Below are positions 16,209 through 24,395 of a stretch of 64,000 bases of DNA, in pieces. Numbering within the stretch: the first letter of the stretch is position 1; every line of letters starts with the position of its first letter. The notes beneath the pieces are model-generated. The model searched no databases and had not been told where the DNA came from. It was given only the letters and a program-made list of their open reading frames with translations. The stretch lies in assembly GCA_910584845.1 (NCBI GenBank), contig CAJUDH010000002.1, positions 1 through 64,000 on the forward strand, given 5' to 3'. Both the position numbers and the translations under genes were made by a program. This DNA is from an uncultured Lachnospiraceae bacterium (GTDB lineage Bacteria; Bacillota; Clostridia; Lachnospirales; Lachnospiraceae).

Positions 16209-17354
16209 TTAAATTCCAAACGATCGTTTTGGGGCAAACATTTCTTCCAGCAGCAGCCAATTCGCCCGGAAATAGCGCATCAACTGCCAATATCCCACTC
16301 CGCTCAGCCCTTTCTCTTTCACCAGGTCAAATTTTGCCTTAATGCTTCTGACATCCTCAAACCATACCTCATGTTGTATACCATATTGCCAATACCGGAA
16401 ATACGGCGACATGGCAACCTTATCAAACCGGATTTCCACCCCATGGTCAATGGCAAGCTGCACCGCCTCCCGATTTCCGACTGTTACTGCCTTTGTCGTT
16501 CCCCGCACATATGGAAGAGGCCAGTCATATCCATAGTTCGGGATCCCCAAACTGATTTTCTCCGCCGGAATCTCGGTCAACGCATAATCTACCACCCGGC
16601 GCACCATGTTGATGGGTGCAACTGCCATGGGGGGGCCATATGTATACCCCCACTCATATGTCATCAACATCACCCGGTTCGCCGCCGCCCCCAAAAGCCT
16701 GTAATCTATCCCTTCATATAGAAGCCCCCGTTGATCCCGGGAAGTTTTAGGGGCCAAGGCCACGCTGACCGGATATCCAAACAAATTCATGGCCTGTGTG
16801 GCAAATCCCACGAATTCAGCAAAGGCTTCCCGGTCTTCGGCCTGCACATATTCAAAATCGATGTCCAGCCCCCCATACCCCATCTCTTGCATGACATTCC
16901 CTAACCCCAACAGCAGTTTTCGCTGCATGGATTTGTTTTGGACCAAAGCGTTTACCAGGTTATTGTTAAAATGCCCGTCACTGCCTAGGGGAGTCAGGGT
17001 CAACACTGGCCGTACCCCTTTTTTTAACGCCTCCCTCACCATCCATTCCTCATTTTTGGATGGCGGTATCAAATCCCCATCCATGGTAAACCCATAAGAA
17101 AATACATAAATAGCCGTAAGCCATGGCAGCGTGCTTTCCAGTACACTTTCCTGGATATACGGGTAGGCATACCCGCTCACATACAAGGAAGGTTTCCTTA
17201 ACCTTTCTTCTCCCCGAATAAAAAGGGCCTGGCCAACAGCCAAGCGATAGGGGTATTCAATCTGGTTGTCATAAATCAGCACATCCACTGGCACTCCCAC
17301 CGATGATGCAATCTGATCTACATTGTCCCCCTCCTCCACTACATAAATCAACAT
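16209..17354 (-). CDS. LysM-GH18 spore-type peptidoglycan hydrolase (SleL/YaaH-like)
   Basis: A 381-residue protein with one LysM domain at the very N-terminus (IYVVEEGDNVDQIASSVGV, residues 3-48) and a GH18 barrel from about residue 55. The catalytic strand reads GGLDIDFEYV, matching DxxDxDxE, and MTYEWGYTYGPP is the next conserved motif. Spore lysins SleL/YaaH have two LysM repeats and no signal peptide; this one has a single LysM and also lacks a signal peptide, consistent with a protein assembled into the spore coat or cortex from the mother cell. Predicted activity is N-acetylglucosaminidase on cortex during germination. The start follows AGAGGG. Monocistronic. Confidence 0.85.
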   Translation of the reverse strand: MLIYVVEEGDNVDQIASSVGVPVDVLIYDNQIEYPYRLAVGQALFIRGEERLRKPSLYVSGYAYPYIQESVLESTLPWLTAIYVFSYGFTMDGDLIPPSKNEEWMVREALKKGVRPVLTLTPLGSDGHFNNNLVNALVQNKSMQRKLLLGLGNVMQEMGYGGLDIDFEYVQAEDREAFAEFVGFATQAMNLFGYPVSVALAPKTSRDQRGLLYEGIDYRLLGAAANRVMLMTYEWGYTYGPPMAVAPINMVRRVVDYALTEIPAEKISLGIPNYGYDWPLPYVRGTTKAVTVGNREAVQLAIDHGVEIRFDKVAMSPYFRYWQYGIQHEVWFEDVRSIKAKFDLVKEKGLSGVGYWQLMRYFRANWLLLEEMFAPKRSFGI

Positions 17355-17810
17355 GAGATGCCCTCTTTTACACTTGCTGTTACCTCAATATATGCTTTTA
17401 CCAGAAAAAGCTTTCCAGCAAGAAAGCCTATATGTAAAAGCCCCGGTAATATAAAGGTTTCCGGTTATAAAAAAGTATTTTCTGACTTAGGCGGTGTCGC
17501 CCTGATTGCTAAGGCTGAACCACCTTTCTGGTTCCTATGCCTTGCCTTTTCGGTTGGAACCCGTTTTTCAACTTGTAGCTTTGGAATAACTTTTGAAGCC
17601 CACCTATACCCAAGGCAATCCAGACCTCCAATCTGCCGGCAATGGTACGGACTCTGACACATTGCCAAGTGAAGAATTCATCCTTTTTGCTTTTTTATAC
17701 ACGGGATCTTGTCGATGCCCTATAAATATGCTAAACTGAACACAATAATAAGCCAGAATTTGGAGGGGGTTAAACAAAATAAACATGTCGGAATTTAGGA
17801 GGCAGTTTTT
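17355..17810. other. Intergenic region, 456 bp, no gene seen
   Basis: Divergent spacer between the LysM-GH18 gene and a lipoprotein gene. Open frames here are short and without start signals. A possible plus-strand promoter, TTGTCG then TAAACT with 17-bp spacing near 17711-17740, precedes the lipoprotein gene; its AGGAGG is at about 17798. Confidence 0.4.
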
Positions 17811-18419
17811 ATGATCAATAAATATTTAATTGGTATTTTGTATGTTTGTGTATTAATATCAGCAATAGGATGTAGTATGGATGTAAATGCCAATGCCCAA
17901 TCAAACGATAATGCAGGAACAACGGTTGCTTTATCCGAACACAATCAGGAAGAATCTACCGAAGGGTGCGATTATGATGAGAAATCCATCGTATTGGAAA
18001 GGAAAGGATATTCCAATCCAATTGATGCCTATTTTTTGCCCCATATTGAAAACGCTTCGTGCGAGGCCGAACGCAGGGAACTGCAAGATACCTATCGAGG
18101 TGTATGGAAAACAGAATTTGAAAATGTAATGGTTTGGATGCAAGAAAAATGCGTATATCAAGAGGATAAAGACCATTTATTGCTTTTTTCAAAAAGTGTT
18201 GAATCTCTGGTTGAAACCACCCATACGATTTTGGTAACGGATTGGTTGGACAATTACAAACAACCACCTAGTTCAGATGGCAGAAAGGTTTGGGGAAATG
18301 GAATACGTAGTGGATTAAACCAAAAAGAGGCTGAAATATATAGAGATGCAAGCATGAAATTGATAGATGATACTTATATTTTTGAGGAACGAGATTATTC
18401 ATTCGAACATTATGAGTAA
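17811..18419 (+). CDS. Putative lipoprotein of unknown function
   Basis: A 202-residue secreted lipoprotein: MINKYLIGILYVCVLISAIGC is a signal peptide with the lipobox SAIG-C at residue 21. The mature part is acidic, with a Cys in EGCDYDE and another pair in ASCEAERR / EKCVYQED, the arrangement loosely recalling LprI/DUF1311-type domains, but I cannot assign it. AGGAGG precedes the ATG at a good distance. The gene and its neighbour are visibly AT-richer than the flanking DNA and use different codons, a sign of transfer. The next gene, a small membrane protein, starts 47 bp later, so the two are likely an operon. Confidence 0.75.
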   Translation: MINKYLIGILYVCVLISAIGCSMDVNANAQSNDNAGTTVALSEHNQEESTEGCDYDEKSIVLERKGYSNPIDAYFLPHIENASCEAERRELQDTYRGVWKTEFENVMVWMQEKCVYQEDKDHLLLFSKSVESLVETTHTILVTDWLDNYKQPPSSDGRKVWGNGIRSGLNQKEAEIYRDASMKLIDDTYIFEERDYSFEHYE

Positions 18420-18466
18420 ATCATGCCTCGTTTGTTAGTCCGGCAAATGGGGATTGGAGGATTCAC

Positions 18467-18892
18467 ATGGAAACCTATAGCCAGATTATTTTTTTTCTTA
18501 GTTTTTCCGGGATTTTTTTAGTGTTTGGTTTTGCCGGGATTTTTTTAAGTATTATCTCCCGTGGCATATGTAAAAGGATGCGAAACTATATATGGATATT
18601 GGGATGTATTGCGGGATTTTGCTTTTTTACTGCATTTCGCCATCTTATCTTTCAGATTGGGTATGGAGATATAACAGATCCAACGTACGAAGCATATAAG
18701 AACTGGAATATCTATCGTTTTATTCTAAGTGATACCATCCGTCTTTTTATCTGGCTGGGGATTGGAATACTGATGTATCTCACTTTTATCAAACAGAACC
18801 GGTTACTTAAACGCTTATTCCTCTTGGGGGCGGGCGTATTTTTCATATTAATAGTGTTTTTCGTGATGGCGTCGTCTGTGGTTTCTATGTAG
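18467..18892 (+). CDS. Small integral membrane protein, unknown
   Basis: A 141-residue protein with four predicted membrane helices at about residues 6-30, 41-62, 84-105 and 114-138. Between helices 2 and 3 is a polar loop (GYGDITDPTYEAYKNWN). No recognised family. The ATG follows GGAGG with a 6-base spacer. It shares the low GC content of the preceding lipoprotein gene and probably belongs with it. The pair could be a small envelope-stress or immunity-like unit, but there is no direct evidence. Confidence 0.7.
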   Translation: METYSQIIFFLSFSGIFLVFGFAGIFLSIISRGICKRMRNYIWILGCIAGFCFFTAFRHLIFQIGYGDITDPTYEAYKNWNIYRFILSDTIRLFIWLGIGILMYLTFIKQNRLLKRLFLLGAGVFFILIVFFVMASSVVSM

Positions 18893-19220
18893 TAAGCGCT
18901 GAACCATTCCATTTTATCAACAATTCAAAAAGGCCGCCCTCCGTCAAAGCACCTGCTTTTTCCTGCCCTGTCTTCTTACCACTCCTGAAAGCTTGTCCTT
19001 GCCCCCGTTTCATTGCCTGTACCTGTTTTTTGTGCCCTCTGCGTAAAAACTGAAAATCAGGTTGCAAAAAAGGTAAAATCATCCCCAAAAAGCTGGCAGG
19101 CTGCACGGCATATCAAAATAAGCGAGCGGCTTACCGGAGATGACCGCGCGTGGCTGCCTGCCGCCAGGGACAGCAAAATGGGGCCTCTTTCCCTGCAAAA
19201 CAGGCAATTTCTTAGGCTTT
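18893..19220. other. Intergenic region, 328 bp, nothing recognised
   Basis: Between the AT-rich membrane protein gene and the convergent MmcQ-type gene. Only short overlapping open frames without ribosome binding sites; GC content rises back to the genome level here. Confidence 0.4.
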
Positions 19221-19610
19221 TTAGGTGCCCTTGGCAACCGACGTTTTCACCCCCTTTTTCTTTGGCAGCGTTAACTGAAAGCTTAAATCAATCAGCTTTT
19301 TTATCTCATCTTCGGATACGCTGCCATCCAGCCGGATGCTAATCCATTTGTCTTTGTTCATATGATAGGCCGGATGGAAACCCGGCCTCATACGCAAAGG
19401 CCCGATCAAAAGCGGGTCACATTTTACATTGATAATATCAACCAAGCCGTCTTCTGTAAGCCCCAGTTTACCTTTATCCACTTCTATGATTAAAGCATAC
19501 CACTTGTTATTCTCTTTATGGCGCAAAACGGCGTTTCCGTCTTGCCACGGATAATCAGGTATTGTACCATACTGTTGCTTTCCATAACTTAGAACTTGTC
19601 CCCTGTCCAT
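19221..19610 (-). CDS. MmcQ/YjbR family protein
   Basis: A 129-residue protein of the MmcQ/YjbR (CyaY-like fold) family, often described as DNA-binding-like. It shows the family features: an N-terminal GTIPDYPWQDGNAVLRH, then KWYALIIEVDKGKLGL, KCDPLLIGPLRMRPGFHPAYHMNKDKWISIRLDG, and a C-terminal helix DEIKKLIDLSFQLT. Length is normal. The start follows AAGGAGG with an unusually short spacer (3-4 bases). It is the last of five minus-strand genes running from DUF1905 to here. Cellular role unknown in the family. Confidence 0.85.
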   Translation of the reverse strand: MDRGQVLSYGKQQYGTIPDYPWQDGNAVLRHKENNKWYALIIEVDKGKLGLTEDGLVDIINVKCDPLLIGPLRMRPGFHPAYHMNKDKWISIRLDGSVSEDEIKKLIDLSFQLTLPKKKGVKTSVAKGT

Positions 19611-19762
19611 TTTCCTCCTTGCCTTTTTGTGCTTTCCGTTTATCCGCTACCCTGTAGCCATCCTGCCCGGTCCATAACAAAATGGCACCGGATCCCTTTC
19701 CGGGCCGGCAAATTTTTACAGGCAAAAGCCGGATCATTGCTTCCCATCATCTGTGCGCCCCA

Positions 19763-20467
19763 TCATCCCTGCCTTCTGCATGCATCCACAAACGCCCGGA
19801 ATAACTGCCGTTGCGCCGGAGTGCCAGCTGCCGTATATTGGGGGCTCCACTGTACTGCCAGGCAAAAAGGGTACCCTTCCGGCTCCACGGCTTCCAAAAA
19901 CCCGTCTGGGCTGCTGGCAGAAGGGAAAAGCCCCTGGCCAATCTTATCCACAGCCTGATGGTGCAGGCTGTTGACCGAAATAAAATCAGCTTCAAGCAGC
20001 TTGGCCAAAAGGCTGTCCGGGGCAAGTTCGACCGGATGTGTAGCAGAAGCCCGGTGAAAAAAATCAAAATGTTGATATTCCTGTTCGTTCCGAATATCCT
20101 GAAGCAACGTACCGCCATAAGCCACGTTCAAAAGCTGCATTCCCCGGCCGATACAAAACAAAGGCTTTTCCGCTGCCAATACAGCTTTCAGCAGCGAAAG
20201 TTCAAAAGCGTCCCTCATGGCATCCGGTTCCCCGCAGGCTGGCAAGGGGGCCTGCCCATACAAATCCGGCTGGATGTCCGGCCCCCCGGGGAACAAAAAA
20301 CCGTCGCACTGGCTGACAGCTTCCCCCACGTCCACCGAAGCCGCCCCCGGCACAAGCATCTGTATTGTAGCGCCCGCCCTTTGCAGGCAACGTATATATT
20401 TAAACTGCCCAAACCGGCTTAACAAGCCTTTTCTCAACATAGGGATACCTATGGCCGGATACAGCAT
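19763..20467 (-). CDS. Catalytically dead class-I glutamine amidotransferase homologue
   Basis: A 234-residue homologue of the gamma-glutamyl-GABA hydrolase family, like the gene at 1401-2132. The fold is intact: FLFPGGPDIQPDLYG, the nucleophile-elbow strand, SVNSLHHQAV, and the C-terminal strand. But the elbow reads LFCIGRGMQ where active enzymes have LGICRGMQ, so Gly occupies the nucleophile position with a Cys two residues earlier, and QWHPEY has become QWSPQY, removing both the His and the Glu. All three triad residues are therefore lost while the frame stays open. I infer a pseudoenzyme with a binding or regulatory role, or an early pseudogene. The start at MLYPAIGIP follows GAAGG, 19 bp after DUF4253. 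Confidence 0.85.
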   Translation of the reverse strand: MLYPAIGIPMLRKGLLSRFGQFKYIRCLQRAGATIQMLVPGAASVDVGEAVSQCDGFLFPGGPDIQPDLYGQAPLPACGEPDAMRDAFELSLLKAVLAAEKPLFCIGRGMQLLNVAYGGTLLQDIRNEQEYQHFDFFHRASATHPVELAPDSLLAKLLEADFISVNSLHHQAVDKIGQGLFPSASSPDGFLEAVEPEGYPFCLAVQWSPQYTAAGTPAQRQLFRAFVDACRRQG

Positions 20468-20486
20468 GCCTTCAACCCCTTTCGGA

Positions 20487-21188
20487 CTAATCCCACCAAA
20501 AATACCATACTTGCGACCCTTCCAGCCCCGCCGCCAGCTCTGACAGTTTTCCGGTCCGGGTCCCCTGGTAAACCCTGTCCGTACAAAAGGCATAATGTTC
20601 TTTGGCGGCTTCTATCGGATCCACTCCGTTTAACCCTTCCGGCGCATAAAACTCCATAACATCATGGGTGAATACGGCGGGGACTGCTTTATACTTTTCA
20701 TACCAATATTTACAAATGGCTATCATTTCCTCCGGCCCGGGGCAATCATTCCATCCCCCCATAGGAAAGTAGCCGATCATCTCCCATGGATTATGGACCA
20801 AAACCTCCAAAAGTAAAACATCCTCTTCCAGCATCCCCCCACAAAACGGGCAGTATCCGGTAAAATTGGATATGGGGTCCCCATCGGTTTCCCTTCCGAT
20901 CCAATCATCCAAAAGGCGGATTCCAAAGTCTTCCATATACCCTGCCAAACGTTTGTCTAAAATACTTTTTCCATCCTCTTTACAGCTGGCAATGATAGAA
21001 TCCCTGCCATAGTTTTCGTGGTCCATTTCTTTTAACCAGTCTGCCACATACTCATTTGCCACAACAATGGCCGGATAAAAGCCGGCTTCCTTGCCTGCCT
21101 CAAAAGCCTTCCTATATGCCTGTTCCACAAATCGGGCATCCGTCCCTTGTTCAAATACCGTATAGTTACAGGCAAACCCCTCTGCCAA
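20487..21188 (-). CDS. DUF4253 domain protein, TTG start after an in-frame stop
   Basis: A 233-residue protein whose C-terminal half is DUF4253: NPWEMIGYFPMGGWNDCPGP, the helix IAICKYWYEKY, VFTHDVMEFY, and the closing QVWYFWWD. The N-terminal half is helical, starting LAEGFACNYTVFEQG. There is no ATG at the head of this open frame. Instead an ATG with a plausible AGGGC site at 21209 opens the same frame but meets TAG at its seventh codon (21191-21189), immediately before the TTG that begins the rest. Either translation starts at TTG or a nonsense mutation has damaged a gene formerly seven codons longer. DUF4253 proteins are of unknown function and frequent among immunity-like genes. Confidence 0.8.
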   Translation of the reverse strand: MAEGFACNYTVFEQGTDARFVEQAYRKAFEAGKEAGFYPAIVVANEYVADWLKEMDHENYGRDSIIASCKEDGKSILDKRLAGYMEDFGIRLLDDWIGRETDGDPISNFTGYCPFCGGMLEEDVLLLEVLVHNPWEMIGYFPMGGWNDCPGPEEMIAICKYWYEKYKAVPAVFTHDVMEFYAPEGLNGVDPIEAAKEHYAFCTDRVYQGTRTGKLSELAAGLEGSQVWYFWWD

Positions 21189-21313
21189 CTACTTTGTCGA
21201 TTCTTTCATATTGCCCTCGCCCTTCTTTCTGTATACTGTTACCTGATTTGTATCCCGTCCGTGGCCACACCCTTGAAAACCGGCGCCTTGCCTGCCCATA
21301 TAGGCCCCTTCTT

Positions 21314-21664
21314 TTACTTGCGCAAAATTTTGTCCATCGCTTTCCCCTTCGCAAGTTCGTCAACCAGCTTGTCCAAATAGCGGATTTCCTGCATAAGCGG
21401 CTCCTCAATGGCCTCCACCCTTACGCCACAGACCACGCCTTTTATTAATTTTCGGTTTTCATTCAATTGGGGGGCATTTTGAAAAAAATCGCCATAAGAA
21501 ACACACTTGCTTAGAATATCTTCCAAATCTTCCCGGCCATATCCGGTTAGCCAGAAGATCACTGCATCTACTTCCTCCTGTGCCCTCCCCTTTTTCACTG
21601 CTTTCTTCACAAGAAGCGGGTAAACCTTGGAAAATTCCATTTGATAAATTTTTTCATTGCCCAT
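21314..21664 (-). CDS. DUF2200 family protein
   Basis: A 116-residue protein recognisable as DUF2200: it begins IYQMEFSKVYPLLVKKAVKKGR, continues EVDAVIFWLTGYGREDLEDIL, and contains NENRKLIKGVVCGVRVEAIEEPLMQEIRYLDKLVDELAKGK. Length is normal for the family (about 115-120). No signal peptide or membrane segment. It lies 17 bp after the DUF1905 gene and 126 bp before DUF4253 on the same strand. Biochemical role unknown for the whole family. Confidence 0.88.
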   Translation of the reverse strand: MGNEKIYQMEFSKVYPLLVKKAVKKGRAQEEVDAVIFWLTGYGREDLEDILSKCVSYGDFFQNAPQLNENRKLIKGVVCGVRVEAIEEPLMQEIRYLDKLVDELAKGKAMDKILRK

Positions 21665-21681
21665 ATGATACCCTTTCCTGC

Positions 21682-21969
21682 CTATCCCCTTTCCTTTACA
21701 GTCACAAAAACCTGGTCTCCTGGCCCCTTCCCTATTTTGGACCGAATGTCTTTACGGATTCCAAGGATATAGCGGACATGTCCATCTTCGTCTTTTACCC
21801 CCATATTGACAATGCTTCCGTCATATGGCTCGCCGTCAAAAGTGGCATGCACTTTTACCCGGCCTTTGCCAAATTCTTTACGGATGTCATAAGGGAATGC
21901 CACATAAGCGCCGCCTGGCTGCCCTGCCTCATAGATCAGGGATTCATATTCATAAATTTTTCCTTCCAT
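21682..21969 (-). CDS. DUF1905 domain protein
   Basis: A 95-residue single-domain DUF1905 protein, a small beta-barrel-like fold. Family landmarks visible are GGAYVAFPYDIRKEFGKGRVKVHATFDGEPYDGSIV and the terminal IRKDIRSKIGKGPGDQVFVTV. Many DUF1905 proteins carry an extra C-terminal YdeI/OmpD segment; this one stops after the core. It heads a run of small minus-strand genes (DUF2200, DUF4253, amidotransferase homologue, MmcQ), a combination common in genomic islands of gut clostridia. Function unknown. Confidence 0.88.
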   Translation of the reverse strand: MEGKIYEYESLIYEAGQPGGAYVAFPYDIRKEFGKGRVKVHATFDGEPYDGSIVNMGVKDEDGHVRYILGIRKDIRSKIGKGPGDQVFVTVKERG

Positions 21970-22157
21970 CTCAATGCCCTTCTTCCGCTTTTTATATCAT
22001 ATGCCGCCGCCTTTCACTTCCTACTTATAAAATCAGATTTCCCCACAAAATTAGATTTCCCCTTTTGGCTTTTCGGCTAATTTCCCTCCGGATAGATATA
22101 TATGGCATCATGGAAGCCCTTCTATTCGCAAAACCCTCCTACCCCTAAGAAAAACCC

Positions 22158-22530
22158 TTATTTTCTACCGCCCCTTCTCTCTCCCCTTATCTCCAGAATC
22201 CGTTGCGCAGCCTGGCTTGCCGAAAGCAAAGACACGTCAACCCGGTCTGTTTTCCGGTTTTCATACAAGGGGATCCTCCCTAATCTCCTGGCAATGGCAT
22301 CCACGGTACGGATGCCGGCGTCCACATCCTTTTGCAGCCGTTTTTGGAGTGCATCCCTGCTGCATACCAGGGAAATTATGTGGGCCTCGCACCCTGAAAG
22401 GTTCAATCCTGACAATATATCATCAATAATCTTTTATTCATGCATCACCCAACAAAAACCACATTTTCATATGCCACTGGCTCCATTATATAACATCATT
22501 TTGCCGGAGGGAAGGGGCTTTCCGAAAAAC
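22158..22530 (-). pseudogene. Remnant of a P-loop nucleotide kinase-like gene
   Basis: The intact part reads LNLSGCEAHIISLVCSRDAL then LQKDVDAGIRTVDAI and RIPLYENRKTDRVDVSLLS, the C-terminal half of a small P-loop kinase (adenylate-kinase/zeta-like AAA_33 type). Directly upstream the reading continues VMHE-stop-KIIDDILSG, so a TAA interrupts the frame, and a further in-frame TGA and an apparent single-base shift occur before it (around 22460-22500). The N-terminal half with the Walker A loop is missing. The gene is broken in at least three ways. An 85-residue open frame remains but lacks the ATP-binding site. Confidence 0.7.
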
Positions 22531-22619
22531 TTGCCGGCCAAAAGCGCCAGCCCAGCAAGATGCTTTTAGGGCGGCAGGCACAAAAATACAGCCGGTTTTG
22601 TCCCTTTATTTTACTGGAT

Positions 22620-22994
22620 TCATTTAACCCCCACAGGCTTAACCACCTTACCGTGTTCATTCAGGCCTTCTTCCCCATTAATAAAAGAAGAAGTTGTAAT
22701 CATGAATCGGTTTCCGCCTTTTGGTGTATAAATTCCACTTTTACACCCTTCCCGCAAATAAGGGGGCAAATCATTATTTCTGCCATACATCACCCGCCCC
22801 CCTTTTTCATAGGCGAACGCGGTGCAGCCCCGGACCTCGCCGGGAATATTGTTTTCCAGGTTATACATACAGCAGCCCATACATAACATCCAGGAAGCAA
22901 ACGGCAAATATTCCAAACCTACCGTGCCGCTTACCCCTTTTATTTCTTCACACACTTCCGGAAAAAACATTCTTAACCGTTTCTCGGGCTGCCT
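22620..22994 (-). pseudogene. Fragment of a C45-family (acyl-CoA:6-APA acyltransferase-like) autoproteolytic hydrolase
   Basis: The open frame contains EVCEEIKGVSGTVGLEYLPFA, then GCTAFAYEKGG with the Cys that would become the N-terminal nucleophile after self-cleavage, YGRNNDLPPYL and FITSS-like residues, ending GLNEHGKVVKPVGVK. C45 proteins are about 330-350 residues; only about 120 are present, missing both the start and the C-terminal half. Its N-terminal edge runs into an AraC-family fragment in another frame (22948-23070). This is a deletion product, not a functional gene. Confidence 0.7.
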
Positions 22995-23070
22995 CATCAT
23001 AGGATATTTTTTGATCCAGATGGCTTTCTATATAATCAATGGCCGCCGAAAGGTTTTTCAACCACTCCAT
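22948..23070 (-). pseudogene. N-terminal stub of an AraC-family regulator
   Basis: From an ATG behind GGAGGAGACGGAG the sequence reads MEWLKNLSAAIDYIESHLD then QKISYDEAAR, the standard opening of AraC-type regulators with a C-terminal GyrI-like domain. After about 29 codons similarity stops and the frame closes at a TGA after 40 residues, because the DNA passes into the C45 remnant in another frame. The ribosome binding site and start are intact, so a 40-residue peptide may still be made. The junction is near 22985. Confidence 0.65.
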
Positions 23071-23099
23071 CTCCGTCTCCTCCTTCCAAAATAAAGATA

Positions 23100-23720
23100 A
23101 CCGGACCCCAATGATATTTCCTCTCTTTTTCTGCTATCTTTTGTAAAATTAAAAATCCCATCAGCTGGCAAAGGCGCAATGCCTGCCCTGCCAATGAAGG
23201 GCAACAAGGCTTAATGTGCGAAATATCCGTCGCCGCCCCTATACCATAATCCATCTGGTAATCATATGGAACCTGATGGCGGCACTTTTGAAGAAAGGCT
23301 CCTGCCATGATTAAAAAACTCATAACGAATTTTGCGTAATGCAGATAGGAATTTATGGATGTTATGAAAAGGGACGGTTGGAATTGGCAAAATGGTATGG
23401 AAAATATGGATACTCCAGAAATCACAATGCAGCTGAAACCCTTAAAAAGAGAAGGCATCCGGTTATTGATGCCCCTCCTTGCGGATGGCTGAAAGCAAAC
23501 AAGTTCTATGGCACCGGATCCTCATCATGGAAGCAACAGCCTCTAGTATTTTTAACCTTTGCGCCGTCACCATGGTCCGGCGTAACGCAGCAGATGGAAA
23601 TAGCCAAAACAGGAGTAAGGGCATTCCCCCGGGCTGTCAGCCTAACCCTTCCTGGAAAATGCCCCTGCCCCATCCTCAAGCAACTGCCCCTTGGATGGTA
23701 TCCTGAAATTCTAAACCTTT
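23100..23720. other. Region between gene remnants and rubrerythrin, no confident gene
   Basis: Short open frames occur on both strands. A minus-strand frame (about 23327-23090) reads protein-like, with KPCCPSLAGQALRLCQLMGF and several cysteines, and a plus-strand frame from 23357 (MDVMKRDGWNWQNGMENMDT) also looks plausible, but neither has a ribosome binding site or a family I recognise. Both may be further relics of the decayed area. Confidence 0.4.
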
Positions 23721-23728
23721 AAGACCAA

Positions 23729-24271
23729 TTAATAATTTTCTGCGTGCACTTCAAAATAACTTTGCGGATGATTACAGGTAGGGCAAACTTCCGGCGCCTT
23801 TGTCCCAACAATAATATGCCCGCAGTTGCGGCACTCCCATACCTTCACTTCGGCCTTTTCAAATACGGCGGCTGCCTCCACGTTCTTAAGCAAAGCGCGG
23901 TACCTTTCCTCATGGTGCTTTTCAATCGCCCCCACCAGCCTGAATTTCGCCGCAAGTTCAGGGAACCCTTCCTCCTCTGCTGTTAGGGCGAAGCCTTCAT
24001 ACATATCGGTCCATTCATAATTTTCGCCGTCAGCAGCCGCAGCAAGGTTTTTCTTTGTATCCCCGATCCCGTTCAGTTCCTTAAACCACATCTTTGCATG
24101 CTCTTTTTCATTTTCTGCCGTTTTTAAAAACAGGCCCGCAATTTGCTCAAAGCCTTCCTTTTTTGCAACGGAAGCAAAATAAGTATACTTATTCCTTGCC
24201 TGCGACTCACCTGCAAATGCTGCCTCCAGATTTTTCTCTGTCTGTGTCCCCGAATACTTTGTTGTTTCCAT
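23729..24271 (-). CDS. rbr: Rubrerythrin
   Basis: A 180-residue non-haem iron peroxidase that detoxifies hydrogen peroxide in anaerobes. The ferritin-like four-helix domain (residues 1-140) carries the diiron ligands, seen as FAGESQARNKYTYF, ENEKEHAKMWF, AEEEGF and EKHHEERYRALL. The C-terminal rubredoxin-like domain has ECRNCG and CPTC for the [Fe(SCys)4] centre. Length is normal. A near-consensus Per box (24290-24304) lies just upstream of the start, and the PerR gene is the next gene upstream on the same strand, so peroxide-responsive control is likely. Confidence 0.97.
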   Translation of the reverse strand: METTKYSGTQTEKNLEAAFAGESQARNKYTYFASVAKKEGFEQIAGLFLKTAENEKEHAKMWFKELNGIGDTKKNLAAAADGENYEWTDMYEGFALTAEEEGFPELAAKFRLVGAIEKHHEERYRALLKNVEAAAVFEKAEVKVWECRNCGHIIVGTKAPEVCPTCNHPQSYFEVHAENY

Positions 24272-24289
24272 CTTTGTTCCCCCTTGATA

Positions 24290-24304
24290 TTATTAAAATT
24301 ATAA
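24290..24304 (-). promoter_or_regulatory. Per-box-like operator upstream of rubrerythrin
   Basis: TTATTAA-A-ATTATAA matches the Bacillus PerR box (7-1-7, TTATAAT-N-ATTATAA) at 12 of 14 half-site positions; the right half is perfect. It lies about 20 bp before the rubrerythrin start codon. Confidence 0.6.
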
Positions 24305-24395
24305 TACACCTGCAATCCGGTACTGCTTTGGCCGGCTTCCTCATCCTATATATATCCGCAGATGCTACATTTGTAGACCATAGGCAATGCCTCCT

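Noticed and set aside
23036..23458. Minus-strand frame with KPCCPSLAGQALRLC and several cysteines
   Set aside because: Protein-like in part, but it has no ribosome binding site, overlaps the AraC remnant and has no recognised family. Kept only as a remark in the region entry.
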